This document shows positions 34,706 through 43,411 of a stretch of 64,000 bases of DNA, piece by piece. Made by a program: the position numbers and the translations under genes. Below the pieces are notes generated by a model. It was given only the letters and a program-made list of their open reading frames with translations. It was not told where the DNA came from and made no database searches. Origin of the DNA: Gammaproteobacteria bacterium. GTDB taxonomy: Bacteria; Pseudomonadota; Gammaproteobacteria; Xanthomonadales; Wenzhouxiangellaceae. The DNA is taken from assembly GCA_009908385.1 (NCBI GenBank), contig JAAAPE010000073.1:62001-126000 (forward strand). The letters are read 5' to 3'. The stretch's first letter is position 1. Each line of letters starts with the position of its first letter.

Positions 34706-35137
34706 ATGCCCGAAGTCCACCGTTCAGCGCTCGTTGCCTACACGCCCGCCCAGATGTACGGTCTGGTTCGCGACGTCGACAGTTATCCGAAATTCCTGCC
34801 CTGGGTCCGGCGTGCCGAGGTGCACCGGGAAGACGAGAGCCATCAGTTGGCGACGCTGGAGGTTCAGCTTGCCGGGTTGGTGCGGCGGTTCACGACGCGC
34901 AACACCCTGGTGCCCGACGAGCAGCTCCTGATGGAACTCGATCGCGGGCCTTTCGAGGATCTCAGCGGTCGCTGGGCCTTTGCGCCGGTGGGCGAGGGTT
35001 GCAGGGTCAGCCTGGACCTGCGCTTCCACGTCAGCGGCAGCCTGTTCCTGCGCCCCTTCCAGCGCAACTTCTCGCGCATGGCCGACCGCATGGTCGACGA
35101 CTTCACTCGGCGAGCGGACCAGGTCCATGGACGCTGA
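34706..35137 (+). CDS. ratA: RatA/PasT family START-like protein
   Basis: A 143-aa SRPBCC/START-fold protein of the RatA (PasT) family, related to the mitochondrial coenzyme Q-binding protein Coq10. It begins MPEVHRSALVAYTPAQMYGLVRDVDSYPKFLPWV and ends MADRMVDDFTRRADQVHGR, both family hallmarks. E. coli RatA was reported to block 70S association, while a role in ubiquinone handling is favoured by the fold. ATG 34706 is clear by homology but has no Shine-Dalgarno; repeat sequence lies there instead. It overlaps ratB by 11 bp. Confidence 0.94.
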   Translation: MPEVHRSALVAYTPAQMYGLVRDVDSYPKFLPWVRRAEVHREDESHQLATLEVQLAGLVRRFTTRNTLVPDEQLLMELDRGPFEDLSGRWAFAPVGEGCRVSLDLRFHVSGSLFLRPFQRNFSRMADRMVDDFTRRADQVHGR

Positions 35138-35432
35138 CCGAATCGGCATCGAGGTCGCCGCGGCGCTGCCCGGGCGGCAGGTCGTGATCCCTCTCGAGGT
35201 GCCGGCCGGCACGACGGTGGCGCAGGCGGTGTCGATGGCCGAACTGACCGCGAGGTTGCCGGGCCTGGTCGTCGACGAGGCGCGGCTGGGCGTCTTCGGC
35301 AAGCTCAGACCGCCGGAACATGAACTGGTCGAAGGCGACAGGGTGGAGGTCTATCGCCCCCTGAGGGCCGACCCGAAGGAGGTCCGGAGGGAACTCGCTG
35401 AGCTGGCCCGGCAACGCAAGCGCGACGGCTGA
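35127..35432 (+). CDS. ratB: RatB/PasI (RnfH-family) ubiquitin-like protein
   Basis: A 101-aa beta-grasp protein of the RnfH/UPF0125 family, always next to ratA and smpB. The core has IGIEVAAALPGRQVVIPLEVPAGTTVAQAV and the LGVFGKLRPPEHELVEGDRVEVYRPL strand pair. It is called the antitoxin-like partner of RatA in some strains; the biochemical role is not settled. ATG 35127 lies inside the end of ratA. The long ORF from 34980 in the track is a shadow. Confidence 0.92.
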   Translation: MDADRIGIEVAAALPGRQVVIPLEVPAGTTVAQAVSMAELTARLPGLVVDEARLGVFGKLRPPEHELVEGDRVEVYRPLRADPKEVRRELAELARQRKRDG

Positions 35433-35435
35433 ACC

Positions 35436-35882
35436 TCAGCCGGTCGGGTCGCGCTGGTCGGCCTGCTCGCGAATGCTGTCGAGATCCTGGACCGGTAATT
35501 CATCCGGCGACTGCAGTTCGTCGAGCGCTTCGCCGGCCACCCGTCCCTCGTCGAGATAGTCGCCCTCGATCGAAGCCAGACGGTCTCCGTCGAAACGCAG
35601 GGTGAGCACCCGTCGTTCCGGCGTTCCGCCGCGCCGGGCGTAGGTGTTCATGTAGTCCCAGCGTTCGTCGTGAAACGGACTGCTGACAGAAGGCGTGCCG
35701 AGCAGGACCTGGACCTGGCGTTTGGTCATGCCGGTCTCGAGCTGCTCGACCTTGTCGCGGTCGAGCACGTTGCCCTGCTGGATGTTCTGCTTGTAGACAA
35801 GGCTGCCGCATGCACTCACCAGCAGCAGGGCGCACAGCGCCAGGGCGGCGGCCGCGCACTTGTTGATCGGACGTATGCTCAT
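35436..35882 (-). CDS. bamE: Outer-membrane assembly lipoprotein BamE
   Basis: BamE is a small lipoprotein of the BAM complex, which inserts beta-barrel proteins in the outer membrane. The 148-aa precursor has a lipobox LVSACGS (Cys25) and the SmpA/OmlA domain with LETGMTKRQVQVLLGTPSVSSPFHDERWDY. The C-terminal ~40 residues are an acidic extension longer than in E. coli. ATG 35882 starts the signal peptide; the upstream Met at 35930 is rejected. The gene is divergent from fur, as in Xanthomonas and Pseudomonas (omlA-fur). Confidence 0.95.
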   Translation of the reverse strand: MSIRPINKCAAAALALCALLLVSACGSLVYKQNIQQGNVLDRDKVEQLETGMTKRQVQVLLGTPSVSSPFHDERWDYMNTYARRGGTPERRVLTLRFDGDRLASIEGDYLDEGRVAGEALDELQSPDELPVQDLDSIREQADQRDPTG

Positions 35883-35941
35883 GGCGGGCAATGATACAAT
35901 ATCAATCCTCCTCTCAGGGTTCCATTCCACAGGTTTCGAAG

Positions 35942-36364
35942 ATGGTCGGAGAAAGCAGCGAACTGAAACGGGCCGGGCTCAAGGTGACCCATCCGCGCCG
36001 GCTCATCCTGCGGCTGCTCGAGAACACGGAGCAGAAGCACATGACGGCCGATGACATCTACAGGGCCCTGGTCGACCAGGGAGAGGAAATCGGCCTGGCG
36101 ACGGTCTACCGCGTCTTGTCCCAGTTCGAAGCCGCCCGCCTGGTACGCAAGCATCTTTTCGACGACGGCACGGGTCGTTCGCAGCAGGCCTGCTACGAGC
36201 TCGACGAAGGGGAGCACCACGATCACATGGTCTGCCTGGAAACGGGCGAAGTGGTCGAGTTCTTCGACGAGGCGATCGAGCGGCGCCAGGAAGAAATCGC
36301 CGCCGAACACGGCTTCGAGATCATCGATCATTCCATGATCCTCTACGTCCGGCCCAGGAAGTGA
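35942..36364 (+). CDS. fur: Ferric uptake regulator
   Basis: Fur represses iron-uptake genes when bound to Fe2+. The 140-aa protein has the winged helix (KRAGLKVTHPRRLILRLLEN, then TADDIYRALVDQGEEIGLATVYRVLSQFEAARLV) and the dimerisation domain with the HHDH metal site (GEHHDHMVC). The second Cys of the structural CxxC found in E. coli Fur is replaced (CLETG), as in Pseudomonas Fur. The track start at 35891 would add 17 residues; ATG 35942 gives the family-like N-terminus. Its downstream spacer holds a GCGGGCTC-CACT-GAGCCCGC hairpin, then a repeat array. Confidence 0.96.
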   Translation: MVGESSELKRAGLKVTHPRRLILRLLENTEQKHMTADDIYRALVDQGEEIGLATVYRVLSQFEAARLVRKHLFDDGTGRSQQACYELDEGEHHDHMVCLETGEVVEFFDEAIERRQEEIAAEHGFEIIDHSMILYVRPRK

Positions 36365-36367
36365 GCT

Positions 36368-36387
36368 GCGGGCTCCACTGAGCCCGC
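36368..36387 (+). terminator. Hairpin after fur
   Basis: An 8-bp perfect GC stem (GCGGGCTC, CACT loop, GAGCCCGC) begins four bases after the fur stop. No T-run follows, so it is at best a weak or factor-assisted terminator. Confidence 0.45.
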
Positions 36388-36410
36388 GGGCGGGTCGTGG
36401 GGGAACGGCA

Positions 36411-36585
36411 GTGTCAGTACGGCGGTAGTCAGAGGGTCAGTACGTCAGTGCGTCAGTGGCCAGTACGTCAGTACGTCGGTAGTCAGTACGTCAGTGCGTC
36501 AGTAGTCAGTGTGTCTGGAGGCTGACGCACCGACCACGGACGCACAGACCACAGGCGCACAGACGCACAGACGCACAGACCACGG
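36411..36585. repeat. Inverted tandem-repeat spacer D (7- and 8-bp units)
   Basis: The left arm (about 36411-36516) mixes 8-bp GTACGTCA/GTGCGTCA units with 7-bp GTAGTCA units. The right arm (about 36523-36585) carries GACGCAC, CACAGACC and ACGCACAG iterations, which are partly reverse complementary. Unit sequences match those of spacer B closely, so B and D form one family. It separates convergent fur and recN; the right arm ends 18 bp before the recN stop codon. Confidence 0.85.
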
Positions 36586-36603
36586 GCCCCGGTAGCCCGG
36601 TCC

Positions 36604-38265
36604 TCAATCCTTTTCCCCCAGCAATTCCGCGGCGTGGGCGAGGCTGCGCTCGGAGTCGGCGCTGCCGAGCATGCGCGCGATCTCGCGTCGGCGCTCGGTT
36701 TCATCCAGCGACCGTACCGACAGCGCCGTCGCCTGCTTTCCCTTCTCCTTGCGCACCTGCAGCTGGTGGTCGGCGCAGGCGGCGACCTGCGCGAGGTGGG
36801 TGACGCACATCGCCTGGCCGGACCGGGCAGCTTCGCGTAGGAAGCGGCCCACGACGTGTGCCGTCTCTCCACCGACGCCTGCGTCGACCTCGTCGAAGAT
36901 CCGTGTGCCGGGGCCCTCGTTGCGATCGGCGGCGATCATCAGCGCGAGAGCGACCCGGGACAGTTCGCCGCCCGATGCCACCCGCGCCAGGGGCTGCGGG
37001 GGCTGGCCGGGATTGGCGCTGAACTCGATCCAGACCCGGTCGACACCGTGGGGCGCCGGCTCCGCCTCGTCGTCGCGCTCGACCACGAAGCGGAGTTCGG
37101 CGCTTTCCATGCCAAGTGACTCGAGGCGCAGTCCGACGGCCTTCGACAGCTCTCCGGCCGCTTCGCGACGCGCCGAGCTGAGCGTCTCCGCTGCTTCGAG
37201 CCAGCTGTTTCGCCGCGTCTGCAGGGCCTCGATGAGCGCTTCCCGCCGCTGGCCCTGGTTCTCCAGCCGCTCGAGGCGTTCGGAGAGCTCGATGGTGAGC
37301 TCCGGCAGTCGCTCGGGTTGGATTCGGTGCTTGCGCGCGAGGTCCAGGGCGGTCTCGAGGCGGCGATTGACCTGGTCGAGGCGCTCAGGGTCGCCGCCGT
37401 CGTCGCTGGCGAGCCGATCCAGGGAAGCGAGCGCCTCGTCGACATTGATTCTCGATTCCTCGAGCATCCGTGCGCACTCTTCGAGCCCCGGCTCGACCTC
37501 CCTGACCGCATCGAGCGCCTGCAGCGCCTGGTGGAGCAGGGCGCGTGCACTCGGACCGTCGTCGCCGTCGAGCGCTGAAGCGGCACCGGCGATGGCCAGC
37601 CGGATGTCGTCGCTTCGGGCCAGGCGTTCCTGCTCCTGCTCGAGTGATTCGTATTCCCCTCCGGCCAGGTCCAGCTCGCCCAGTTCGCGCGCCTGGAAGC
37701 GCAGTAGTTCGAGCTGCTGCTCGTCACCGCTGTCACGTTCGAAGGACTCGAGATCCTCGCGCGATCCTCGCCAGTCGGCGTAGGCCCGCCGAACGGCCTC
37801 GACCAGGCCGCTTTCGACTCGCAGATCGAGCAGACGGCGCTGGACGCTCGGCTTCTCGAGCTGCTGGTGTTCGTGCTGCCCGTGAATCTCGACCAGCATG
37901 CGGCCGAGTTCGCCGAGCTGGCCGACGGTCGCCGAGCGACCGTTGATCCAGGCGCGCGAGCCGCTCGGCCTGGTGAGTACCCGCCGGATGATCAGTTCAC
38001 CGCCTTCGGCAAGTGCCTGCTCCCTCAGCCATTCCATCGCCGGCCCGGCGTCGTCGAGCTCGAAGACCGCCTCGATTTCGGCCTGGTCGCTGTCGGGCGA
38101 GATCAGGCCGCTGTCGGCCCGGGCGCCCAGGATCAGGCCCAGGGCATCCACGAGGATCGACTTGCCGGCGCCGGTTTCACCGGTGATGGCCGTGAAACCG
38201 GGCGCAACATCGATTTCGACTTCGCTGACGATCGCGAAGTGGCGGATGGCGAGATGGCGCAGCAT
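36604..38265 (-). CDS. recN: DNA repair protein RecN
   Basis: RecN is an SMC-like ATPase acting in double-strand break repair. The 553-aa protein has Walker A in AITGETGAGKSILVDAL, central coiled coils (~150-370), an ABC signature-like SGGELSRVALAL and Walker B IFDEVDAGVGGETA. Length agrees with the family. It is convergent with fur and divergent from grpE. In many relatives hrcA sits between recN and grpE; here only 137 bp separate the two genes. Confidence 0.96.
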   Translation of the reverse strand: MLRHLAIRHFAIVSEVEIDVAPGFTAITGETGAGKSILVDALGLILGARADSGLISPDSDQAEIEAVFELDDAGPAMEWLREQALAEGGELIIRRVLTRPSGSRAWINGRSATVGQLGELGRMLVEIHGQHEHQQLEKPSVQRRLLDLRVESGLVEAVRRAYADWRGSREDLESFERDSGDEQQLELLRFQARELGELDLAGGEYESLEQEQERLARSDDIRLAIAGAASALDGDDGPSARALLHQALQALDAVREVEPGLEECARMLEESRINVDEALASLDRLASDDGGDPERLDQVNRRLETALDLARKHRIQPERLPELTIELSERLERLENQGQRREALIEALQTRRNSWLEAAETLSSARREAAGELSKAVGLRLESLGMESAELRFVVERDDEAEPAPHGVDRVWIEFSANPGQPPQPLARVASGGELSRVALALMIAADRNEGPGTRIFDEVDAGVGGETAHVVGRFLREAARSGQAMCVTHLAQVAACADHQLQVRKEKGKQATALSVRSLDETERRREIARMLGSADSERSLAHAAELLGEKD

Positions 38266-38329
38266 GCAGGATCCGGTGAGACCGCAAAGGCCAACAAACT
38301 AGCATCATGTCGACCGCCCGGCAACGGCG

Positions 38330-38360
38330 GTTGTAAAGCCCCGTGGCGGACCCCATTGTT
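38330..38360 (+). promoter_or_regulatory. Heat-shock (RpoH-type) promoter of grpE
   Basis: GTTGTAAA, a 13-bp spacer and CCCCATTGTT fit the sigma-32 consensus (CTTGAAA, 13-15 bp, CCCCATTT). It lies 43-73 bp before the chosen grpE ATG (38403). This makes the ORF-track GTG at 38343 unlikely, since that codon would be inside the promoter. Confidence 0.7.
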
Positions 38361-38402
38361 GCGCCCAGAGTGAAACCGTCAACACAAAGCAAGGCAACCG
38401 AC

Positions 38403-38960
38403 ATGGGTGACAAGCAAGAATCGGCTGGCGTCGGCGAGAGCGAAGTCGACGAAGAGGTTTCGGCGCAGGAGGCTTCCGAGGCCGAGCACGAGCAAGGCGG
38501 CGGGGAGGACGAACAGCCGGCCGCCTCCGATCCCTCCGGAGAGCTCGAAAAGCTCCGCGAGGCGCTGCTGCGAACGCGCGCCGATATGGACAACATGCAA
38601 AAGCGCGCCGAGCGCGAAATGGACCGCGCCCGCATGTATCACACCGAATCCCTGGTGCGGGATCTGCTGCCGGTCATCGATGGCCTCGAGCAGGGCCTGG
38701 AGAACTCGGCCGAAGGCGATGCGTCGCGCGAAGGCCTGGCGCTCACCTACCGCCTGCTGCTCAAGGCGCTCGAAAGCCACGGCCTGGAGGTGCTCGACCC
38801 CGAGGGCGAGCGTTTCGACCCGCAGTGGCACGAGGCGATCAGCATGCAGCCGAGCGAAGAGCGTGAGCCCGATACCGTGCTCACAGTGGTCCAGAAGGGC
38901 TTCCGCCTGCACGATCGCCTGCTGCGCGCGGCTCGGGTCATCGTCGCCAGGGCGCCCTGA
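38403..38960 (+). CDS. grpE: Nucleotide exchange factor GrpE
   Basis: GrpE releases ADP from DnaK. The 185-aa protein has an acidic disordered N-terminus, the long helix LEKLREALLRTRADMDNMQKRAEREMDRAR, the four-helix bundle and the C-terminal beta-wing with PQWHEAISMQP and VVQKGFRLHDRLLRAARVIVA. ATG 38403 was chosen because an RpoH-type promoter overlaps the earlier GTG. It stands alone upstream of dnaK, with a separate promoter before dnaK. Confidence 0.95.
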   Translation: MGDKQESAGVGESEVDEEVSAQEASEAEHEQGGGEDEQPAASDPSGELEKLREALLRTRADMDNMQKRAEREMDRARMYHTESLVRDLLPVIDGLEQGLENSAEGDASREGLALTYRLLLKALESHGLEVLDPEGERFDPQWHEAISMQPSEEREPDTVLTVVQKGFRLHDRLLRAARVIVARAP

Positions 38961-38983
38961 GCACCGCCACGTGGGGCGCGGCG

Positions 38984-39014
38984 ATTGAAATGAGGCCGAC
39001 GGGGCCCCACTAAT
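38984..39014 (+). promoter_or_regulatory. Heat-shock (RpoH-type) promoter of dnaK
   Basis: ATTGAAA, a 14-bp spacer and CCCCACTAAT match the sigma-32 consensus closely. It lies 60 bp before the dnaK ATG. No CIRCE element (TTAGCACTC with inverted GAGTGCTAA) was seen here or before grpE. Confidence 0.78.
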
Positions 39015-39073
39015 CCGCTAGAGCGAGTTTTACCTAACGTACTGCAACGAATCGCAATCAGGATCGAAACATC

Positions 39074-41008
<1,935 letters not shown>

Positions 41009-41009
41009 T

Positions 41010-41140
41010 CGTTAGTGCGTTCTTTCGTTAGTTCGTTGAATCGTTGAAAGCGAGGGCGGCGGCATCGTGTGATGATGCCGCCTTCGCTGTTCAGTGACGA
41101 AACGAATCAACGAACCAACCAACCAACGAAGCAACGAAGT
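41010..41140. repeat. Inverted tandem-repeat spacer E (about 7-bp units) with inner hairpin
   Basis: The left arm (41010-41048) iterates TTCGTTA/TTCGTTG-like units. An inner hairpin (41049-41088) pairs AGCGAGGGCGGC with GCCGCCTTCGCT. The right arm (about 41097-41140) iterates CAACGAA/CCAACCAA units; GTTCGTTGAATCGTT on the left matches AACGAATCAACGAAC on the right with one mismatch. The right arm reaches six bases before the dnaJ ATG and supplies its only Shine-Dalgarno-like GAAG. Confidence 0.85.
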
Positions 41141-41145
41141 TGAGC

Positions 41146-42279
41146 ATGCCCGCTGACTACTACGACATCCTCGGCGTTTCGCGAGACGCCTCGACCGACG
41201 AGATCCGCAAGGCCTACCGGCGGCTCGCACGCAAGTACCATCCGGATCGCAATCCCGACGATGATGGGGCCGAGGACAAGTTCAAGGAAGTCCGCGAGGC
41301 GCACGACGTGCTCAAGGACGAGCAGAAGCGCGCGGCCTACGACCGCTTCGGCCACGCCGGCGTCAACGGCGGCATGGGCGGCATGGGCGGCGGTGGCGGC
41401 CCGCAGGGCGGCTTCGGCGACATCAACGACATCTTCGGCGACATCTTCGGTGACATCTTCGGCGGCGGTCGCAGGCGCCAGAGCCGTTCGCGACGCGGCC
41501 AGGATCTGCGATACACGCTCGAGCTCGATCTCGAGGAGGCGGTCGCCGGCATCGAGAAGGAAATCAGTCTTCCCACGTTGGGCGAGTGCCGGACCTGTGA
41601 CGGCACCGGCTCGAAGGGCGGCCGCCTCGATGTGTGCTCCACCTGCGGGGGGCAGGGCCAGGTGCGCATGCAGCAGGGCTTCTTCTCCGTGCAGCAGACG
41701 TGTCCGGCCTGCCGCGGCAGCGGGCGCTCGATCAAGGATCCCTGCGGCGACTGCAGCGGTACCGGCCAGGTCCGCGAGACCAAGACGCTGCAGATCCGGA
41801 TTCCGGCCGGTGTCGATACCGGCGACCGGATCCGCCTGGGCGGGGAGGGCAGTGCAGGCACTCAGGGCGGAATGGCCGGCGACCTTTACGTCGACGTTCA
41901 GGTTCGCCCCCATCCGCTGTTCCAGCGCGACGGCGACGACCTGCACTGCGAGGTGCCGATCACCATCACGACCGCCGCGCTCGGGGGGCAGCTGAAGGTT
42001 CCCACGCTGGACGGATCGCTCATGCTCAAGATCCCGCCCGAAACCCAGTCGGGCAAGCTCTTTCGCGTGCGCGGCAAGGGTGTCCAGTCGGTGCGATCGC
42101 GTTCCACGGGCGACCTGATCTGCCGGGTCGAGGTCGAAACGCCGGTCAATCTCAGCCGCGAGCAGAAGGATCTCCTCAAGCAGCTCCAGGAATCCCTCGA
42201 TGACCAGCCCGAGCAGAGCCCCCAGTCTTCAGGCTGGACCGACAGGGTCAAGAGTTTCTTCGACCGGATGGGTTTCTGA
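41146..42279 (+). CDS. dnaJ: Co-chaperone DnaJ (Hsp40)
   Basis: DnaJ delivers clients to DnaK and stimulates its ATPase. The 377-aa protein has the J domain ([16 protein letters not shown] in [10 protein letters not shown]), a Gly/Phe-type linker ([16 protein letters not shown]), four zinc-binding CxxCxGxG repeats ([32 protein letters not shown]) and two C-terminal beta-domains. ATG 41146 is preferred to TTG 41140. The ribosome-binding region falls in the end of the repeat array, which may affect its translation relative to dnaK. Confidence 0.97.
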   Translation: MPADYYDILGVSRDASTDEIRKAYRRLARKYHPDRNPDDDGAEDKFKEVREAHDVLKDEQKRAAYDRFGHAGVNGGMGGMGGGGGPQGGFGDINDIFGDIFGDIFGGGRRRQSRSRRGQDLRYTLELDLEEAVAGIEKEISLPTLGECRTCDGTGSKGGRLDVCSTCGGQGQVRMQQGFFSVQQTCPACRGSGRSIKDPCGDCSGTGQVRETKTLQIRIPAGVDTGDRIRLGGEGSAGTQGGMAGDLYVDVQVRPHPLFQRDGDDLHCEVPITITTAALGGQLKVPTLDGSLMLKIPPETQSGKLFRVRGKGVQSVRSRSTGDLICRVEVETPVNLSREQKDLLKQLQESLDDQPEQSPQSSGWTDRVKSFFDRMGF

Positions 42280-42323
42280 TCAGGGTGCTGGTGGGGCAGT
42301 GCCCGTTGCGGTAGTCTGACCGC

Positions 42324-43061
42324 ATGAGCCTGCAAGTTCTCGTCAGCGGTGCCAGCGGCGCGGTCGGCCGGTGCCTGCTCGAAGTGATCGAATCGGACGA
42401 CCGCCTGGCGCTTGCCGGCGAGGCGAGCCGGCGGCGCTTCTTCGAACCCGACGTCGACGCCGACGTCATCATCGACTTCTCGCATACCGAACTCCTCGAG
42501 CGGGTGGCGCACTTCGCCGCGCGCCGCCGCATTCCGCTCGTCACCGGCACGACCGACGTCGGCGAGGCGGTCCAGGGTCTGCTGTCCGAGGCCTCGGGAC
42601 AGGTCGCGATCTGTCAGGCCGCCAATTTCAGCATCGGCGTCAACCTGCTCGTTCGGCTGGCGGCACAGGCCGGTCAGGCGCTCGGCGCGGATTTCGACGT
42701 CGAGATTCTCGAAGCGCATCACCGCCGCAAGATCGACGCGCCATCGGGCACCGCGCTCTGGCTCGGCGAGGCCGTGGCCCGCTCGCGCGGGCACAGCCTG
42801 GAAGAGCGGGCGGTGTACGACCGAACCGGCCGGCGGCGGGCCCGCGCGGCCGGGGAAATCGGAATCCAGGCCATTCGCGGCGGTGACGTGGCCGGCGAGC
42901 ACACGGTCTACTTCCTGGCCGATGGCGAGCGGCTCGAACTTTCGCACCGTTCCAGCGATCGCCGCGTTTTCGCACGCGGCGCACTGCTGGCGGCGCGTCG
43001 CATCGTCGACCGTCGACCGGGCCTGATCGAGTTCTCGGAACTGGTCCTGGGCTCGGCCTGA
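42324..43061 (+). CDS. dapB: 4-Hydroxy-tetrahydrodipicolinate reductase
   Basis: DapB makes tetrahydrodipicolinate with NAD(P)H on the diaminopimelate and lysine route. The 245-aa protein has the Rossmann start VLVSGASGAVGRCLLEVI, GTTDV, AANFSIGVNLLVRLA and the catalytic EAHHRRKIDAPSGTA. About 25 residues shorter than E. coli DapB; the missing part lies between the first Rossmann helix and DVIIDFSH, so the nucleotide domain is trimmed. It follows dnaJ by 44 bp as in many gammaproteobacteria. The usual carA/carB neighbours downstream are not present; tRNA genes follow instead. Confidence 0.95.
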   Translation: MSLQVLVSGASGAVGRCLLEVIESDDRLALAGEASRRRFFEPDVDADVIIDFSHTELLERVAHFAARRRIPLVTGTTDVGEAVQGLLSEASGQVAICQAANFSIGVNLLVRLAAQAGQALGADFDVEILEAHHRRKIDAPSGTALWLGEAVARSRGHSLEERAVYDRTGRRRARAAGEIGIQAIRGGDVAGEHTVYFLADGERLELSHRSSDRRVFARGALLAARRIVDRRPGLIEFSELVLGSA

Positions 43062-43079
43062 AAAATCGACGCAAGGGGT

Positions 43080-43108
43080 TTGACACCCTGTAGAAGCTCG
43101 CTTAAAAT
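43080..43108 (+). promoter_or_regulatory. Sigma-70 promoter of the tRNA-Ala/tRNA-Glu unit
   Basis: TTGACA at 43080-43085, a 17-bp spacer and TAAAAT at 43103-43108 form a near-perfect promoter. A GC-rich discriminator (GCGCGGC) follows, typical of stringently controlled stable RNA genes. The tRNA begins 15 bp after the -10. Confidence 0.88.
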
Positions 43109-43122
43109 GCGCGGCTTGTTGT

Positions 43123-43198
<76 letters not shown>

Positions 43199-43233
43199 AA
43201 AGGATTCTGAGAGCATCGTCCTCGACGTTTTCA

Positions 43234-43309
43234 GTCCCCATCGTCTAGAGGCCTAGGACACCGCCCTTTCACGGCGGCGACCGGGGTTCGAATCCCCGTG
43301 GGGACGCCA
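43234..43309 (+). tRNA. tRNA-Glu (anticodon TTC)
   Basis: A 76-nt cloverleaf starting GTCCCCATCGTCTAGAGG and ending GGGGACGCCA. The anticodon stem CCGCC/GGCGG holds loop CTTTCAC, so the anticodon is TTC. T-arm GGGG TTCGAAT CCCC. CCA is encoded. It lies 35 bp after tRNA-Ala and is probably in the same transcript. Confidence 0.97.
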
Positions 43310-43319
43310 ATCCGGGAAC

Positions 43320-43345
43320 GGCCCGCCATCGTGCGGGCCTTTTTT
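43320..43345 (+). terminator. Rho-independent terminator of the tRNA unit
   Basis: GGCCCGC, loop CATCGT, GCGGGCC followed by TTTTTT; a 7-bp GC stem with a clean U-run 10 bp after tRNA-Glu. Confidence 0.93.
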
Positions 43346-43411
43346 GTTTGCTTCACCGGCGTTCCGGGCCGGCCGCTCGCCGGTCCATGCCGGCGGCGGT
43401 AAGATGCCTTC

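Noticed and set aside
36180-36260. Loss of the second Cys pair in Fur taken as a defect
   Set aside because: Pseudomonas-type Fur proteins also lack it and are functional.
36368-36387. Strong Rho-independent terminator after fur
   Set aside because: The stem is good but no U-run follows; listed only as a hairpin with low confidence.
38343-38402. Longer GrpE N-terminus from GTG 38343
   Set aside because: The codon falls in the RpoH-type promoter; the extension is not family-like.
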